From the NCBI GenBank assembly GCA_947044405.1, contig CAMRHE010000352.1:1704001-1768000 (forward strand): 64,000 bases of DNA, given 5' to 3'. Both the position numbers and the translations under genes were made by a program. Source of the stretch: Leptodactylus fallax. Lineage: Eukaryota; Chordata; Amphibia; Anura; Leptodactylidae. The notes beneath the pieces were generated by a model, which was given only the letters and a program-made list of their open reading frames with translations, was not told where the DNA came from and ran no database searches. Of the stretch, positions 34,671-46,924 are shown piece by piece (position 1 is the first letter of the stretch; each line of letters starts with the position of its first letter).

Positions 34671-35705
34671 CTAATATCATAAAGGGGGTACCCATAATAT
34701 CAGTGGCATAACTAGGAATGGCTGGGCCCCAAGGCAAATATTTGACATGCATCACAGACGCCTCTGCAGAATCGGAAGCGCAGGCGGCCGTGAGCGGGAC
34801 CCCGGGGGTATAGCCTTCAGATCTCCGCAGCCATTCCTCGAATGTCCTGGAGATAAGGGCAGTATGGGAGGCCCCTTATAAGCAGCCAGACCATTGATAA
34901 AAGACTCATATGTCAGGATATTGTTTGACAACATGACCACAGTAGCATTTCTGCGCTACTTCATGTCGGAATCTTCAAGCTCTCTCAGCACAAATATTCT
35001 CCTGGGCAGAGACACCTAAAATCCATTTCGGCTCTCCATCTAACGGGATTTTCAAACTGCCAAGCGGATTTTCTGAGACTGGCGACTAAAGACAGAAATA
35101 CTCCAGCAGGTTGTAAGATTTAGGGGACTCCAGAAGTGGACCTATTTGCCATTCGTCAAATACAAAAGTTCCTCAGTTTTTTTTCACTCAACCTGTGAAA
35201 ATCTTGTCTACGGGTAGATGCCCTTTCCCACAATTGGGAGTTCATCCTGGCATATGCTTTCCCTCCAATTCCTTTACTTCCAAGCGTTTTACAGAAGATC
35301 ATCAGGGGAATCTGAAGATCATTCTAATAGCCCGTTATGGACCAAAAGAGCATGGTTTGGGCTTCTAAACAATCTCAATATAGCAGATCCGATGGTGCTT
35401 CTGTTAGTTCCAGACCTTCTACATCAGGGACCAATATTTCATCCAGATCCTCAAAAACTCCAGTTTGCAGCCTGGCTTCTGAAATCTCCATTCTGAAATC
35501 AAGAGGACTGTCTGAGTTGGTTATTCAAAGCTTGCAGGCTGGAGAGGGGGGGGGGAGTTTCCCATAATATCTAATATCATAAAGGGGGTACCCATAATAT
35601 CAGTGGCGTAACTAGGAATGGCTGGGCCCCAAGGCAAATATTTGACATGCATCACAGACGCCTCTGCAGAATCGGAAGCGCAGGCGGCCGTGAGCGGGAC
35701 CCCGG
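33904..35705. repeat. 900-bp direct tandem duplication in the DIRS
   Basis: 33904-34803 and 34804-35703 are almost identical. I see about four substitutions (for example 34201 T versus 35101 C, and 34708 A versus 35608 G). The unit contains the DIRS RNase H region and the left half of a small hAT. The junction GGACCCCGG/GGGTATAGCC joins hAT to DIRS. Confidence 0.95.
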
Positions 35706-35829
35706 GGATCGGTAAGTATATAGGGCCTATTAAAAAAAAAAAAAAAGGATCGGGGGCCCACGGTGACCCGTAATGTCCCGGGCCCTGTGGCAGCTGCTAC
35801 CGCTGCTACCCCGGTAGTTACGCCCCTGG
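35603..35829. mobile_element. small hAT element in the DIRS; truncated duplicate at 34703-34803
   Basis: The ends CAGTGGCGTAACTAGG and GGTAGTTACGCCCCTG are standard hAT termini. It includes CGGTAAGTATATAGG at 35711 and an A run. The first copy (34703-34803) is cut by the tandem duplication. I do not see an 8-bp duplication: the left flank is CATAATAT, the right GGTCTGGA. DIRS sequence may have been lost at one side. Confidence 0.75.
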
Positions 35830-36640
35830 GTCTGGATAAGGGTCTAAAACCTAATACTCTGAAGGTACAAGTAACAGCCCTTAGTAGTTATTTTGATTTT
35901 GCCTTAGCTGACCATCGCTGGGTCAAAAGATTTATTTTTCCGGGGCCTGCAGGCTTCTCCCAAGAAAGAAGATTCTGCTTCCACAGTGGGATCTCAACAT
36001 GGTCCTTATGGGCTTAACTGTATGCCCTTTTGAGCCAATTGCTGATGCTAATATCAAAGAAGTGTCCTGGAAATCGGCTGTCTGGTTGCCATAACATCTG
36101 CCAGGAGAGTTAATGAAAGCCAGGCCCTCTCTACCAGAGAACCTTCAAACTTTTCAAAGTGGTTTCTGATTTTCACATGTCTCAAGAGTTCATTCTTCCT
36201 TTTTCCTTCCTTTTGTCAACATTCATCTAATAGGAGGGAAGAATAATTTCAGATGTTAGATGTAAGAAGAACTATCCTTTCCTATGTTGAAACCTCTACC
36301 AGCTGGAGAATGGATGAGAATCTTTTTATTCAGTTTTGTGGCCCTAACATAGGTAAAAAACTATTAAAAAGTTCCTTGCCAATTCGATTAGGAATGTAAT
36401 TTGTAAGGAATATCTGTGTCAGGGTTTATCTCCCCTAAAACACCTTAAGCTCATTCTACCAGAGCAATGCCAGTTCCTTGGGCTGATGGGGCTGATACCT
36501 CCTTAGATGAAATTTGAAGAGCAGCTACTTGGTCTTCGGTCCATACATTTACTAAACATTATAGATTGGACCTTTCTTGCATGTTGGACCTCTCTTTTGG
36601 AAGGAAAGTCCTGCAGGCGATAGTTCCTCCCTCAAAATAG
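35830..36640 (+). pseudogene. DIRS tyrosine recombinase remnant
   Basis: The start LKPNTLKVQVTALSSYFDFA at 35850 matches the N-terminal core-binding part of DIRS tyrosine recombinases. The C-terminal end near 36525-36640 reads RAATWSSVHTFTKHYRLDL, the conserved region around the catalytic tyrosine. The middle is frame-broken. These enzymes integrate the circular DNA copy without a target duplication (family knowledge), consistent with the absence of one here. Confidence 0.8.
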
Positions 36641-36660
36641 TTATCTGGCATTCCTCCTGT

Positions 36661-36745
36661 TGTGCTGTCATGGAGGGCATTTGAGAAAATAGAATTAGTA
36701 CTTACCGGTAATGTGGTTTCTAGAAAGCCCTCCATGACAGCACCC
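36661..36745. repeat. DIRS internal complementary region
   Basis: The first half (GTGCTGTCATGGAGGGCATT, then TTGAGAAA) is complementary to the left terminus at about 28983-29009. The second half (AGTACTTACCGGTAATG through TCTAGAAAGCCCTCC) is complementary to the right terminus at about 36870-36925. This is the hallmark used to close DIRS circles. Confidence 0.85.
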
Positions 36746-37190
36746 TGATTTCCCTCCCTTTGTCTACACTATATTTGGTTTACGATATATACTAATAGTG
36801 GTCATTTGGAATAAACTGAAGATGGAGGAAGGGGAGGGGCTATTTAACCTCTTGTGACAACCTCCTGTGGTGCAGTCATGGAGGGCTTACTAGAAACCGA
36901 ATTACTGGTAAGTACTAATTCTATTTTTTACACCCCACCTCCCACACACACACACAAGTTTAGGACCCCTTCATCCCCCAGAAGAATGCCAAGACGCAGT
37001 ATGCAGCGCCGCCTAGAGCCGGCAGCGGAGGGTGGCATGGACACGTGAGTAAAATTTATCGGCCGCTACCTATTGCAATAACACAATACATAGCAGACAA
37101 TTAAATAAATGCCGCCCCCCCCCCAGTTTATTCCAAGAGGCGCCGCCTGAGGTCATCACCTCAGGTCGCCTCATGGAAGATACGCCCCTG

Positions 37191-37320
37191 AATGGATTAG
37201 TATGATCCATGCTGTATATAGACACAGTCTCTGATCAGTGGATTAGTATCATCCATTTACTGTATATAGACAGACACAGTCTTTGATCAGTGGATTAGTA
37301 TCAATCATGTATTGTATATA
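37191..37320 (-). repeat. right arm continued; about 57-bp direct repeats
   Basis: GGATTAGTATSATCCAT followed by CTGTATATAGACACAGTCT and TGATCAG recurs in about 2.3 units. The left arm carries a single equivalent (23285-23345), so the unit multiplied in this arm only. Confidence 0.8.
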
Positions 37321-38957
<1,637 letters not shown>

Positions 38958-39118
38958 TAGACAAAAGTCTCTGATCAATGAATTGTAAAATCAAAGAAAA
39001 GGAACTTGTCAATAACACTCTTACTGCTTTTGAATGGTAGAATAATAATCCATAAAACATAATACTTGGGGTTATTGAGAGATATCTGGCTTATCTGCCA
39101 TCAAACTGCCGTCAAGAG
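38958..39118 (-). repeat. right arm continued
   Basis: The reverse complement matches 23160-23290 (TTTGATGGCAG, AGCCAGATATCTC, AAGTATTATGTTTTA, AAGAGTGTTATTG). Confidence 0.8.
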
Positions 39119-39521
39119 TAGAGATGAGCGAATTTTTCAAAAGTTCGAATCGGCAGTTCAATTCGAAGTTCCAAAAAAATTTGCTTTGATCCGAATTACT
39201 TTGCGGCGAATAAACAGCTATTTCCGGGCTGCAGAGAGCCGGGGTGGGCGGCAAAATGGTGGAAGCCCTTGGATGCCATGGTCATGTCTCTCTCTCCAGC
39301 ACAGACAAGTTTTAATCATGTGGAAGGATCTGCTAACAAGCAAAGATACGCCTACCCAATCACATCACTAGAGAACATCATGTGACAGTCTGATGTCACA
39401 AAGGTCTTTACTAAATATTCGTTACCTCAAAGCATCAGGAAATCCAGAATCGTGGCGAATCGAAGATTTCCTGAAATTTGGATCGAATTCCACTTCTGCA
39501 GAATCGATTCGCTCTTCTCTA
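39119..39521. mobile_element. 403-bp hAT-type MITE (TAGAGATGAGCGAAT ends)
   Basis: The termini TAGAGATGAGCGAATTT and AATCGATTCGCTCTTCTCTA are flanked by an exact 8-bp duplication GTCAAGAG (39111-39118 and 39522-39529). The arm sequence continues on both sides relative to 23130-23170. No coding capacity. Confidence 0.9.
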
Positions 39522-39737
39522 GTCAAGAGGAATATCTTGAGCAAAGTCAAATTCTGAAACCCAAACAGTATTTCCCTTGTAGTATAATGTTGTACCATGT
39601 TAGCCATTGAAAGTAGTGGAAGAGTGAAGAAATCAGGCGATACTCAGTTAGCCTCTAAAAGGTATGGCCTGATTTCTTCAATCTTCCAGTATTTCCCTTA
39701 TCATCCTCAGGCAGCACCAAAGGGTATTTTCCCCGCC
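39522..39737. repeat. outer end of right arm, then unassigned DNA
   Basis: 39522-39575 completes the right arm (complement of CAGAATTTTACTTTGC-type sequence at 23112). 39612-39685 contains an inverted pair GAAGAAATCAGGC ... GCCTGATTTCTTC with a loop of about 45 bp. Otherwise nothing is recognised. Confidence 0.6.
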
Positions 39738-40994
39738 TACTTTACCTCCTAGGGATGCTGAAAAAATCAGAGCTGGTTCCAAAGGATGGAAGGAAGATCA
39801 GCGCTTACCCAGGAGATGTGTAAAAGATTCCTTTATTGCATACCAACACACAACGAGTTTAGGAACAATAGTTCCTTTCTGCAGTTTATAAATGGTAGGT
39901 TACAGAAAACACATTACTAACAGACCATCTTATAAGGTAAACACCGTTAGAAAGACACATTTTTAGGGAATGTCCTGGTTCAAAATGGGATTAAAGCTTC
40001 AAACCTAGGGACAGATATTAAAAAACAGCATATCAAACACTACAAGATGCGTGGATGACAAATATACATATATTCATTCGGAAAAATACCTTTGTGTAAG
40101 GAATCCCCAAAGATCGCGGTGCTGATATAATCAGCATCCGCATGGTTGCAATGCGCATGTGCTGGTCTAATACCGCCAATTTGACAGATTAGAATCGGTA
40201 TGTGAAAAAAATCTGGCGTGTGCATGCGCAGATGTGATTGACAGGTAGAATTGGCAAGGTCTGTATACGCGGGAACGAAGATCCGCGCATGTATATTAGG
40301 GATATACATTAAGGATAAGAACGCCGGCATGAGAAACCTCTCTAGGTTAGATCACGCATGTGTAGTATTGACTCACCTGTCACTTGTGAAAGACCAACTT
40401 CCGCATGTGCTATGAGCAATCCCATTAGGTTAGTTCACGCATGTGTGATGTTAGTTCTACTGTCACTTATCACAAAGCCTGATACAAGTCGTGAATTGAC
40501 TTGCGCATGTGTACTAGGGATGTTTGTCCCCTGAATGGTAAGTATAAGTTGGAGATGCGGGAAATTTACTATAGGACAAAATCAGAGTTGTCTTTTCTTA
40601 AAGTGCAATTGAGAGGAATATCTGTGATAAATATGCACAGTTGCAAGAGCATTCCTTGATAATATTAAAGTTATTATACTCAATTTGCAAGAGAGAATGT
40701 AAAAATACGTTATAAAATTCAAAATGCATTAAAAACTAAACTTTGTAAAAAATAATGATACATAAAAGTAAACAGTGAAAACATATACAAATATTAATAT
40801 TTTCTCATATATGTATCTTATAAGATTTCCAATATACTAAAAGTACCACCTGAAATTTGATTTTTACATTCCCTTTAAAATTACTACCATGGGTTCTCTA
40901 TCATTCTGATAGACCAAATATCTTCAGATGCTCATAACCATCTTGATGCATTAAAGAAACAAGAAATGTTTTGGATGTACAAACTTGATACACT

Positions 40995-41435
40995 TGCTCC
41001 TGTGGATGCTGTGTGGCATGCCCGAATATCCAACGGGCTACACACTTTTGTAATGCTAAAGGTGACAAAATGTTCCGTATCTTGCACCATATTTCTTGTG
41101 GCACACTATGCATTATTTATTATGCGGTATGCCCTTGTCCTTTGATTTACATTGGACTTCCCTCTAGGGAATTTAATGTGAGGGTTCGAGAACATGTTAG
41201 GGACATTGTGACAGCAAGAAATGAGATTTGTCCTGAACGATTGAAACCGATAACAAGACATTTTCTCCAGCATCATTTCAGTGATCTGTCTTTGCTCCAA
41301 ATTCGTGGAATTGACTGCGTTCCAACTAATGTGCGGGGGAGGGGGGGAGAGAGGTCAAAAAACGTTTGGCCAAATGGATTTATGGATTTGGACCCTGGGT
41401 ACCCTGTCTCCTCTGGATTTGAACAAATCCCTTAA
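40995..41435 (+). pseudogene. PLE GIY-YIG endonuclease domain, C-terminal part
   Basis: A cysteine cluster CSCGCCVAC (40995-41021) precedes the domain. Next comes ISCGTLCIIYYAVCPCPLIY with IG, the GIY-YIG core in the Penelope form (CPC...YIG), and then EFNVRVREHVRDI with the conserved Arg and Glu-His. TRHFLQHHFSDL follows. Near 41340 a G run shifts the frame, and the ending ...LGTLSPLDLNK, comparable to the P-x-GLN terminus of PLE proteins, continues in another frame (41281-41463). The endonuclease would nick target DNA for reverse transcription. Inactive because RT is missing and the frame is broken. Confidence 0.8.
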
Positions 41436-41652
41436 TTTTTTTTTTTTTTCCAATTACATATAGTAACCCTTTTTTGTCGTTAGTGTTTTTTAGGTGGTTG
41501 ACAGGGTTACTTTTTATGTATACATTTTTGTTTTTATTGTGTGTGTGTGTGTCTTATACTATATTTACATTTTGCTTCTCTGTTCATTTAGTGATTTCTG
41601 TTCATAATTGTGCTTCAGACACTGGGATATGGAACCCCTCTACCTTTATCTC

Positions 41653-42307
41653 TTACTCAGGGTTCACACTACCGTTGATGTCCGTTCTGATAGTGTCCGT
41701 TAAAAAAAGAAAAACAAAAAATAAACGGACACCTATCATAACAGACATTAACGGACACTAACTGATGTTAATGTGTCCGTTTTTTTAACTGATCCAATTA
41801 ATGGATTAGTTAAAAAAACGGACACATTAGCATCAGTTAGTGTCCGTTTTTTAACACTGTCCATTTTTTTAACACTGTCCGTTTTTTTTTTTTTTTTGCT
41901 TTTTTTTTCCTGCTTTCTGAGCATGCGCAGAAAAAAAACGGACATATAATAACGGACAGTAACTGATGGCTATCAGTTACTGTCCGTTATAAGTCCGTTA
42001 CCCATAGACTTCAATTTTAAAAAAATAACAGACACTTGCTGTCCATCAAGAATCCGTTTTTTTCAAACGGACAAAAAGTTCTGCATGTAGGATTTTTTGT
42101 CCGCGAAAAAATAACGGACTTCTGACGGATTTGGTGTAAACGGACACAAACGGACACTAACGGACACAATATAAAAATCCATTGAAATGAATGGAAATTT
42201 TAACGGATTTCTGACGGTTCAGCTAGTGTCCAATGATAAATTCTTGTAACGGACAATAGCAACGGACACTACTGACAGTCACCAACGGTAGTGTGAACGC
42301 CCCCTTA
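41653..42307. mobile_element. MITE with TCCGTT-type internal repeats, TTA target
   Basis: The inverted ends contain GTTCACACTACCGTTG and CAACGGTAGTGTGAAC, flanked by TTA (41653-41655 and 42305-42307). The inside is made largely of GGACACTAACGGACAC and its complement in both orientations, so the 650 bp can fold on itself in many ways. It lies in the PLE 3' region. Confidence 0.85.
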
Positions 42308-42869
42308 GGATGAAGCTTCCGTGGACTAATAACAGCCAGTTATATCCCTTCATACTTTGTCACTTATTGTAATATATGTATTACTTAATTTCACATTTGT
42401 GATTTTTCTACTTATTTACACTTAACATATATATAATTTTTTTTTTCTCATTTCATATTGTATATTTTCACTTCTAACATGTTTTATTTACATCACACTT
42501 ATTTATCCACTTTCACCTTTATATTGGTTATTAACCGTCCATTTATTATTCTCTATTCGGATTGTAACCAATATTTTTCATCTGAGTTATGTCTCTTTTG
42601 TGACTCCCATAATAAACTCTTTATATATTTTGTGTCCTTAACATCTTACTAATACTGCTGGTGTGGGTGGTGTTTAGGATACCAGGAGGTGTGGTCCAGT
42701 CTGTTACTTTACACTCCCTATTATACCATCTGTGCACATGTTGGGTTGATGCTCCTGCATTTGCATGGCTGCTCCTGCGAGAGCGCACGGGTGATGACAC
42801 GACTTGGGCGATGACGTTATTTGACGTTGCGGACTCGCGTCATCATGTTGACGCCGCAATTGCAGTCAT
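42308..42869 (+). other. PLE 3' region without genes
   Basis: AT-rich, then a CG-rich stretch at 42760-42860 with repeated GACG/CGTCA words (GATGACGTTATTTGACGTT). It continues at 44309 after the L2. Confidence 0.5.
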
Positions 42870-44308
42870 TATTATTATTATTTATTATTATTGTTTATTT
42901 ATATAGCACCATTAATTCCATGGTGCTTTACATTTGCGGATTTACATACGGTACACCAGTTATACAAAACAGATAATGCTAACAGAGACCAACTGGTACA
43001 GTGGGATAGAGGGCTCTGCCCGCAAGGGCTTACAATCTATGAGGGAAGAGGGATAGAGACAGAAGGTGGGGGTAGAGGCTGCTCAGGTGGTGGTGTGGTG
43101 ACAGTAGCGTTATTGGAGGTTGTAGGCTTTCTTGAATAGGTGAGTCTTCAGGGCCTTCTTGAAGCTTGTGACTGTGGGGGACAGTCTTATGTGTCTTCGT
43201 AATCAGTTCCAGAGTATGTGGGATGCCGTGAGAAGTCTTGGAGTCGATTGTGTGAAGAGCGGATAAGAGCAGAGCGGAGTAGGAGGTCTTTGGAGGATTG
43301 GAGGTTACGTGCGGGCAGGTAGCAGGAGATTAGGTCAGAGATATATGGAGGGGACAGGCTGTGGATGGCTTTGTATGTCAGCATTAGTAATTTGAACTCT
43401 ATTCACTGGGCAACGGGTAGCCAGTGAAGGGATTGGCAGAGGGGAGCGGCCGATGAAGAACGGGGGGAGAGGTGTATTAGGCGAGCAGCACAGTTTAAGG
43501 TGGACTGGAGGGGGGCGAGGGTGTTAGCTGGGAGGCCATGGAGAAGGGTGTTACAGTAGGCTAGGCGGGAGATTATGAGGGCGTGGACTAGCATCTTTGT
43601 AGTTTCAGGGGTGAGGAAGGAGCGGATTTGGTGGATGTTCTTGAGTTGGAGGTGGCAGGAGGTGTTGAGGGTTTGAATATGCGACTTGAAGGATAGGTCA
43701 GAGTCTAAGGTTATCCCAAGGCAGCAGGCCTGTGGGACTGGGATGAGAGTGGTTCCATTAATTTTGATAGATGGGTCAGGTAGGGGGATCGTACGTGGAG
43801 GGGTGAAGATTATGAACTCCGTTTTCTCCATGTTGAGTTTGAGAAAGCGGGAGGAGAGAAAGCAGGATACGGCTGCTAGACATTCTGGGACTCTAGACAA
43901 CAGGGAGGTAATGTTTGGTCGAGAGATATATTTGGGTGTCGTCAGCATAGCAATGGTAATGGAAACCATGGGATTCTATGAGTTGGCCAAGGCCTAGGGT
44001 GTAGATTGAGAACAGGAGGGGTCCTAGGACGGAGCCTTGGGGGACACCTACAGAAAGAGGGTGTAGCGGGGAGGTGGTGTGTGAGTGGGAGACGCTGAAT
44101 GTGCGGTTGGTGAGGTATGAGGAGATCCAGGAAAGGGCCAGGTCTGAGATGCCAAGGGATGAGAGAGTTTCAAGCGGGAGGGAATGGTCGACTGTGTCAA
44201 AGGTAGAGGAGAGGTCGAGGAGGAGGAGGACGGAATAGTGATGTTTGGCTTTGGCAGTTAGAAGGTCGTTAGTGACCTTGGTTAGGGCAGTTTCTGTGGA
44301 GTGATGGG
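42870..44308 (-). mobile_element. L2 LINE, 5'-truncated, inserted in the PLE
   Basis: Minus strand. The 3' end is GGTGCTATATAAATAAAC followed by AAT repeats at 42870-42895. The flanks GTCAT (42865-42869 and 44309-44313) could be a short duplication. Coding matches the RT of the larger L2 at 56774-58057 but is a distinct copy. Confidence 0.85.
43187..44300 (-). pseudogene. L2 reverse transcriptase C-terminal part
   Basis: The frame 43403-43969 contains LNMEKTEFIIFTPP, LGITLDSDLSFKSHIQTL, LVHALIISRLAYCNTLLHGL and LQSTLNCAARLIHLSPR, the thumb and connection region of L2-clade RT. The frame 43187-43384 continues with LLMLTYKAIHSLSPPYISDL. Before 43969 the palm region ([24 protein letters not shown] and [12 protein letters not shown] words near 44020-44220) is readable with shifts. 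No endonuclease is present. Confidence 0.85.
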
Positions 44309-44313
44309 GTCAT

Positions 44314-45458
44314 GTGATCCACGTGGGGATCAGCGCGGCATGCGCCTTACTGAATGGTGCACTTTTCATGGGCTGGTATGTATTGTGTCATGGACAACCT
44401 CCACGCACCAGCTGTGCATTTTCTGATTATATACACTGTTTCCTGTCTGTACTGGCACCACCCCCAGCTGAAGGCATCTGTGCCGAAACGCTCGTCGGGT
44501 GTGTTCCAGCAGAACAGTGGCCATTGCTTGTATGCTTGTATGTGTTTGTATTTTTGGCTTATAATTTTATATTGTTTCATTGCACCTTATTTATAGCTAT
44601 CTTTACTTGGCAAAGTGCCTACTTACTTAGATGGAACTCCCTATGTGGAGTCCATACGTATTGTAACACTGGTAATAGCAATGTATGATGTGATACACAT
44701 TGTATATAAATATGCCTGTGGTTTATATAACTCGTATGTATTAATACATTTGGCCTCTGTCACATATTTATTTCTGTTTGTCTCATCTATTTATGATATC
44801 TATTTTTATTGATATTTAAATAAAATTAATATATTTTATTATACTTGATGTATAGTGTCTGACTTTTGGTGCCAATCCCATTTTCTTTTTCTTGGTCTTA
44901 TATATTTATTTATATTTAGGTGTTTTGGCACACCTTACTAGGGCTAATTACTTTTCACAGGGTATAATATGTCCTTATGGGTGGTTGCTATTAGCTCCCT
45001 CCCTACCCTATTGTGCTTTTTCATTGTGCCATGTCTTTGTTTGTGTTGTTATTCACCGAGAATGTAAAGATAAAATTAGTAATTTGTTAGTAATGTGCTT
45101 TATTTACAATACCACTTATACACTTGAGAAAAGAACTCTTGTTCAGAAACGCTTTGTGTGTTGGTATGCAATAAAGAAATCTTCTACATGTCTCCTGGGT
45201 AAGCGCTGATCTTCCTTCCATCCTTTGGAACCATTCCATTTTTGCCTCATCCCATGTGTCGCCCTGAGTGACGAGGATCAAGCAGCTGTAACGAACCCAC
45301 TCTTCATTTCTTTCTGCTAATATGGGAATTGTGCCTCACTCACAACCAACTAAGGTGAGCGTCCCCTTGTGGGCTTTATTTCTGGATATATTTACACTGT
45401 ACCTAGACAGTATCACACAAGGCCCTGCTCAGTGCTGTGCTTTTTCTATTTCTTCTAG
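44314..45458 (+). other. PLE 3' region and right pseudo-LTR
   Basis: It carries GTGCCGAAACGCTCGTCGGG (44481) and a tail with AGAAACGCTTTGTGTGTTGG and ATGCAATAAAG (45145-45176) that is repeated in inverted orientation at 39830-39875. Frames in it (for example 44314-44688) have no recognisable domain. Confidence 0.6.
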
Positions 45459-45474
45459 TACTTTACCTCCTAGG

Positions 45475-46228
45475 ACTGGCCCACCTAGCCAATAGAAATA
45501 AAACAAATTAACATGTTATTGAGGTGGCTATAAATACCCAGCAGAAACCCCCCAATTCTGTGTCTTTTTATGTCCTCGTTACTGCTAAGATGTTTTCTAC
45601 AGCCCAGGCTAGATCGGATTGGTTTCAGATGGCTTTTAGCACGTGATGGAAAGCTTATAGCTTTTGTGCATAAATAAAGAAAGGGATTCTGGTAGCTTGT
45701 TTATCTTTAATTACACAGTACCTTGCTTCTGGCTAAAGTTCCTATATCCTGAGTTGCTGTCCAGTGCTTGAGCATCTTGGCGTCCTCTTCGTGGTCTCAC
45801 AGCAAGATGGATGCTGACGTCACGTCACTCTTACTGGCACAAGGGTTCTCTCTGTTGGTAAGTTATTGTGGTGAAGTTTACACTGCTCAGGTGCAGTGAC
45901 CTCAGCATTTGTGGCAGGCTGGATCGGCACTTGCTTTCGAGTTTAAGGTGTGACACTGTCTTTGGTCTGTTCCAAGCTGTAGTTTATTTAGAGCTGCCTT
46001 AAGTTCTGCTTAGATGTCAAGCCATTCTAACAAGAGGAATAAACAAAAGTTTGTCTAATGATTGCTTTGTAGATCTTGTGCCTTCCGCGTCTGGCTTAGT
46101 CAGTTCAGCAGAGACATTCAGGATGGTTCTCCTCGTGAGGAGCTATTGGAACAGATGTTTTCACTTAAAATGACTGCCAGTTATATCTGTGACTTTCCAC
46201 TTGATGTGCTATGTATTGCTTCTATGAA
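45475..46228. other. unassigned
   Basis: No element ends, repeats or coding domains are recognised. Confidence 0.5.
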
Positions 46229-46236
46229 CTTAGAAG

Positions 46237-46916
46237 CAGTGGCGTAACAAGAGTCCCATGGGCCCCGATGCAAGCATTGGTCCAGGGCCCCCTGCCCCCA
46301 ATGGCTCGGCTGTCTCCTTGTCTTCTCCTCTCTTCCTGTTTGCTCCTCTCCAGCAGCTCCAGTCCAGATCCCCAGCAGGCACAAACAGCCATTTGCTGCT
46401 TAAGTCAGGTGGGTGTCTGGCTGCTATATTGTTCCCCACCCCCTGCTGCTAGTACTGCATGCCAGGCGGCCAAGGTAATAAGGCAGGTAACTAAGTGCAT
46501 GCTGTTGCAATGTACTGGTCCACCGTCCACTAATGAACATACCTGTGTATGCCAGTCCAAGCATCTGATTGTACTGCTTGTTTTGTAGTTCACAAGAACC
46601 CGCCGATGCACAGCTCTCATTCCTCCTCATTCTGGTCAGGTGATCTCGTTCCGCTGTGCATCCTCTGACGCCCTCCCCCCTACAACTATGAGTACATACA
46701 TAACACAGGCTGCGCTTCTCTTAAGACACTACTACTCCCATGTGGCTGCGTCTGTTGGCGGTCGGCCGCTGGTGTTAGCTGCTGCCGCCGCTCGGGATGA
46801 GATTTTTTATTTTTTTTTTAACTGAGAATAAGTCTAATGCCCTTGCACCGGGTCCCTCTCCCCCTGCAGAAATGGTCGCAGTTGCACCCCCTGTGACCAC
46901 GATCGTTACGCCACTG
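46237..46916. mobile_element. 680-bp hAT element
   Basis: The ends CAGTGGCGTAACAAGAGT and CGATCGTTACGCCACTG are flanked by CTTAGAAG (46229-46236) and CTTAGCAG (46917-46924), an 8-bp duplication with one change. It has no transposase and, unlike five other hAT elements here, no minisatellite. The frames at 46211-46588 are incidental. Confidence 0.88.
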
Positions 46917-46924
46917 CTTAGCAG

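Larger units (their letters stand above)
28983..36928 (+). mobile_element. DIRS-type tyrosine-recombinase retrotransposon
   Basis: Inverted terminal repeats are visible: CTCTATGACAGCACCACAGG and AAGAGGTTAAATAGTCCCTC at the left, with their complements at 36840-36890. An internal complementary region (36661-36745) joins complements of both outer ends. The gene order is gag-like (about 31500-32270), RT/RNase H (about 32880-34670 and its duplicate) and tyrosine recombinase (about 35830-36640). A hAT (29550-31472) and a partial hAT (about 35603-35829) are inserted. Coding parts are full of stops. Confidence 0.9.
28326..37190. mobile_element. hAT element containing a complete DIRS insertion
   Basis: The ends CAGGGCTGAACTGAAGG and GAAGATACGCCCCTG are flanked by exact 8-bp duplications AATGGATT (28318-28325 and 37191-37198). 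The host arm is contiguous across the insertion when compared with 23300-23345. The hAT's own DNA is only 28326-28982 (with a minisatellite) plus 36929-37190 (CG-rich, with CGTGAGTAAAA near 37044 and CGCCTGAGGTCATCACCTCA at 37143-37164). The remainder is DIRS. No transposase. Confidence 0.88.
39754..45458 (+). mobile_element. Penelope-like element (PLE), with nested MITE and L2
   Basis: It is flanked by perfect 16-bp duplications TACTTTACCTCCTAGG (39738-39753 and 45459-45474). The left 140 bp (39754-39890) is an inverted copy of 45115-45236 (shared GGTATGCAATAAAG, CTCCTGGGTAAGCGCTGATC and CCTTCCATCCTTTGGAACCA), as expected for inverted pseudo-LTRs of PLEs. A GIY-YIG frame lies at 40995-41435. 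3' motifs such as GTGCCGAAACGCTCGTCGGG (about 44481) also fit PLEs. I do not find the RT domain, so the copy is 5'-truncated. Confidence 0.8.

Noticed and set aside
40955..40990. A second PLE C-terminal motif (KLDTLAP) upstream of the GIY-YIG frame
   Set aside because: It is in a different frame from the cysteine cluster and precedes the domain it should follow, so it is probably a chance match.
44314..44688. A 124-codon frame with hydrophobic stretches, possible membrane protein
   Set aside because: It lies in the 3' region of the Penelope-like element, overlaps other frames and has no recognisable domain.
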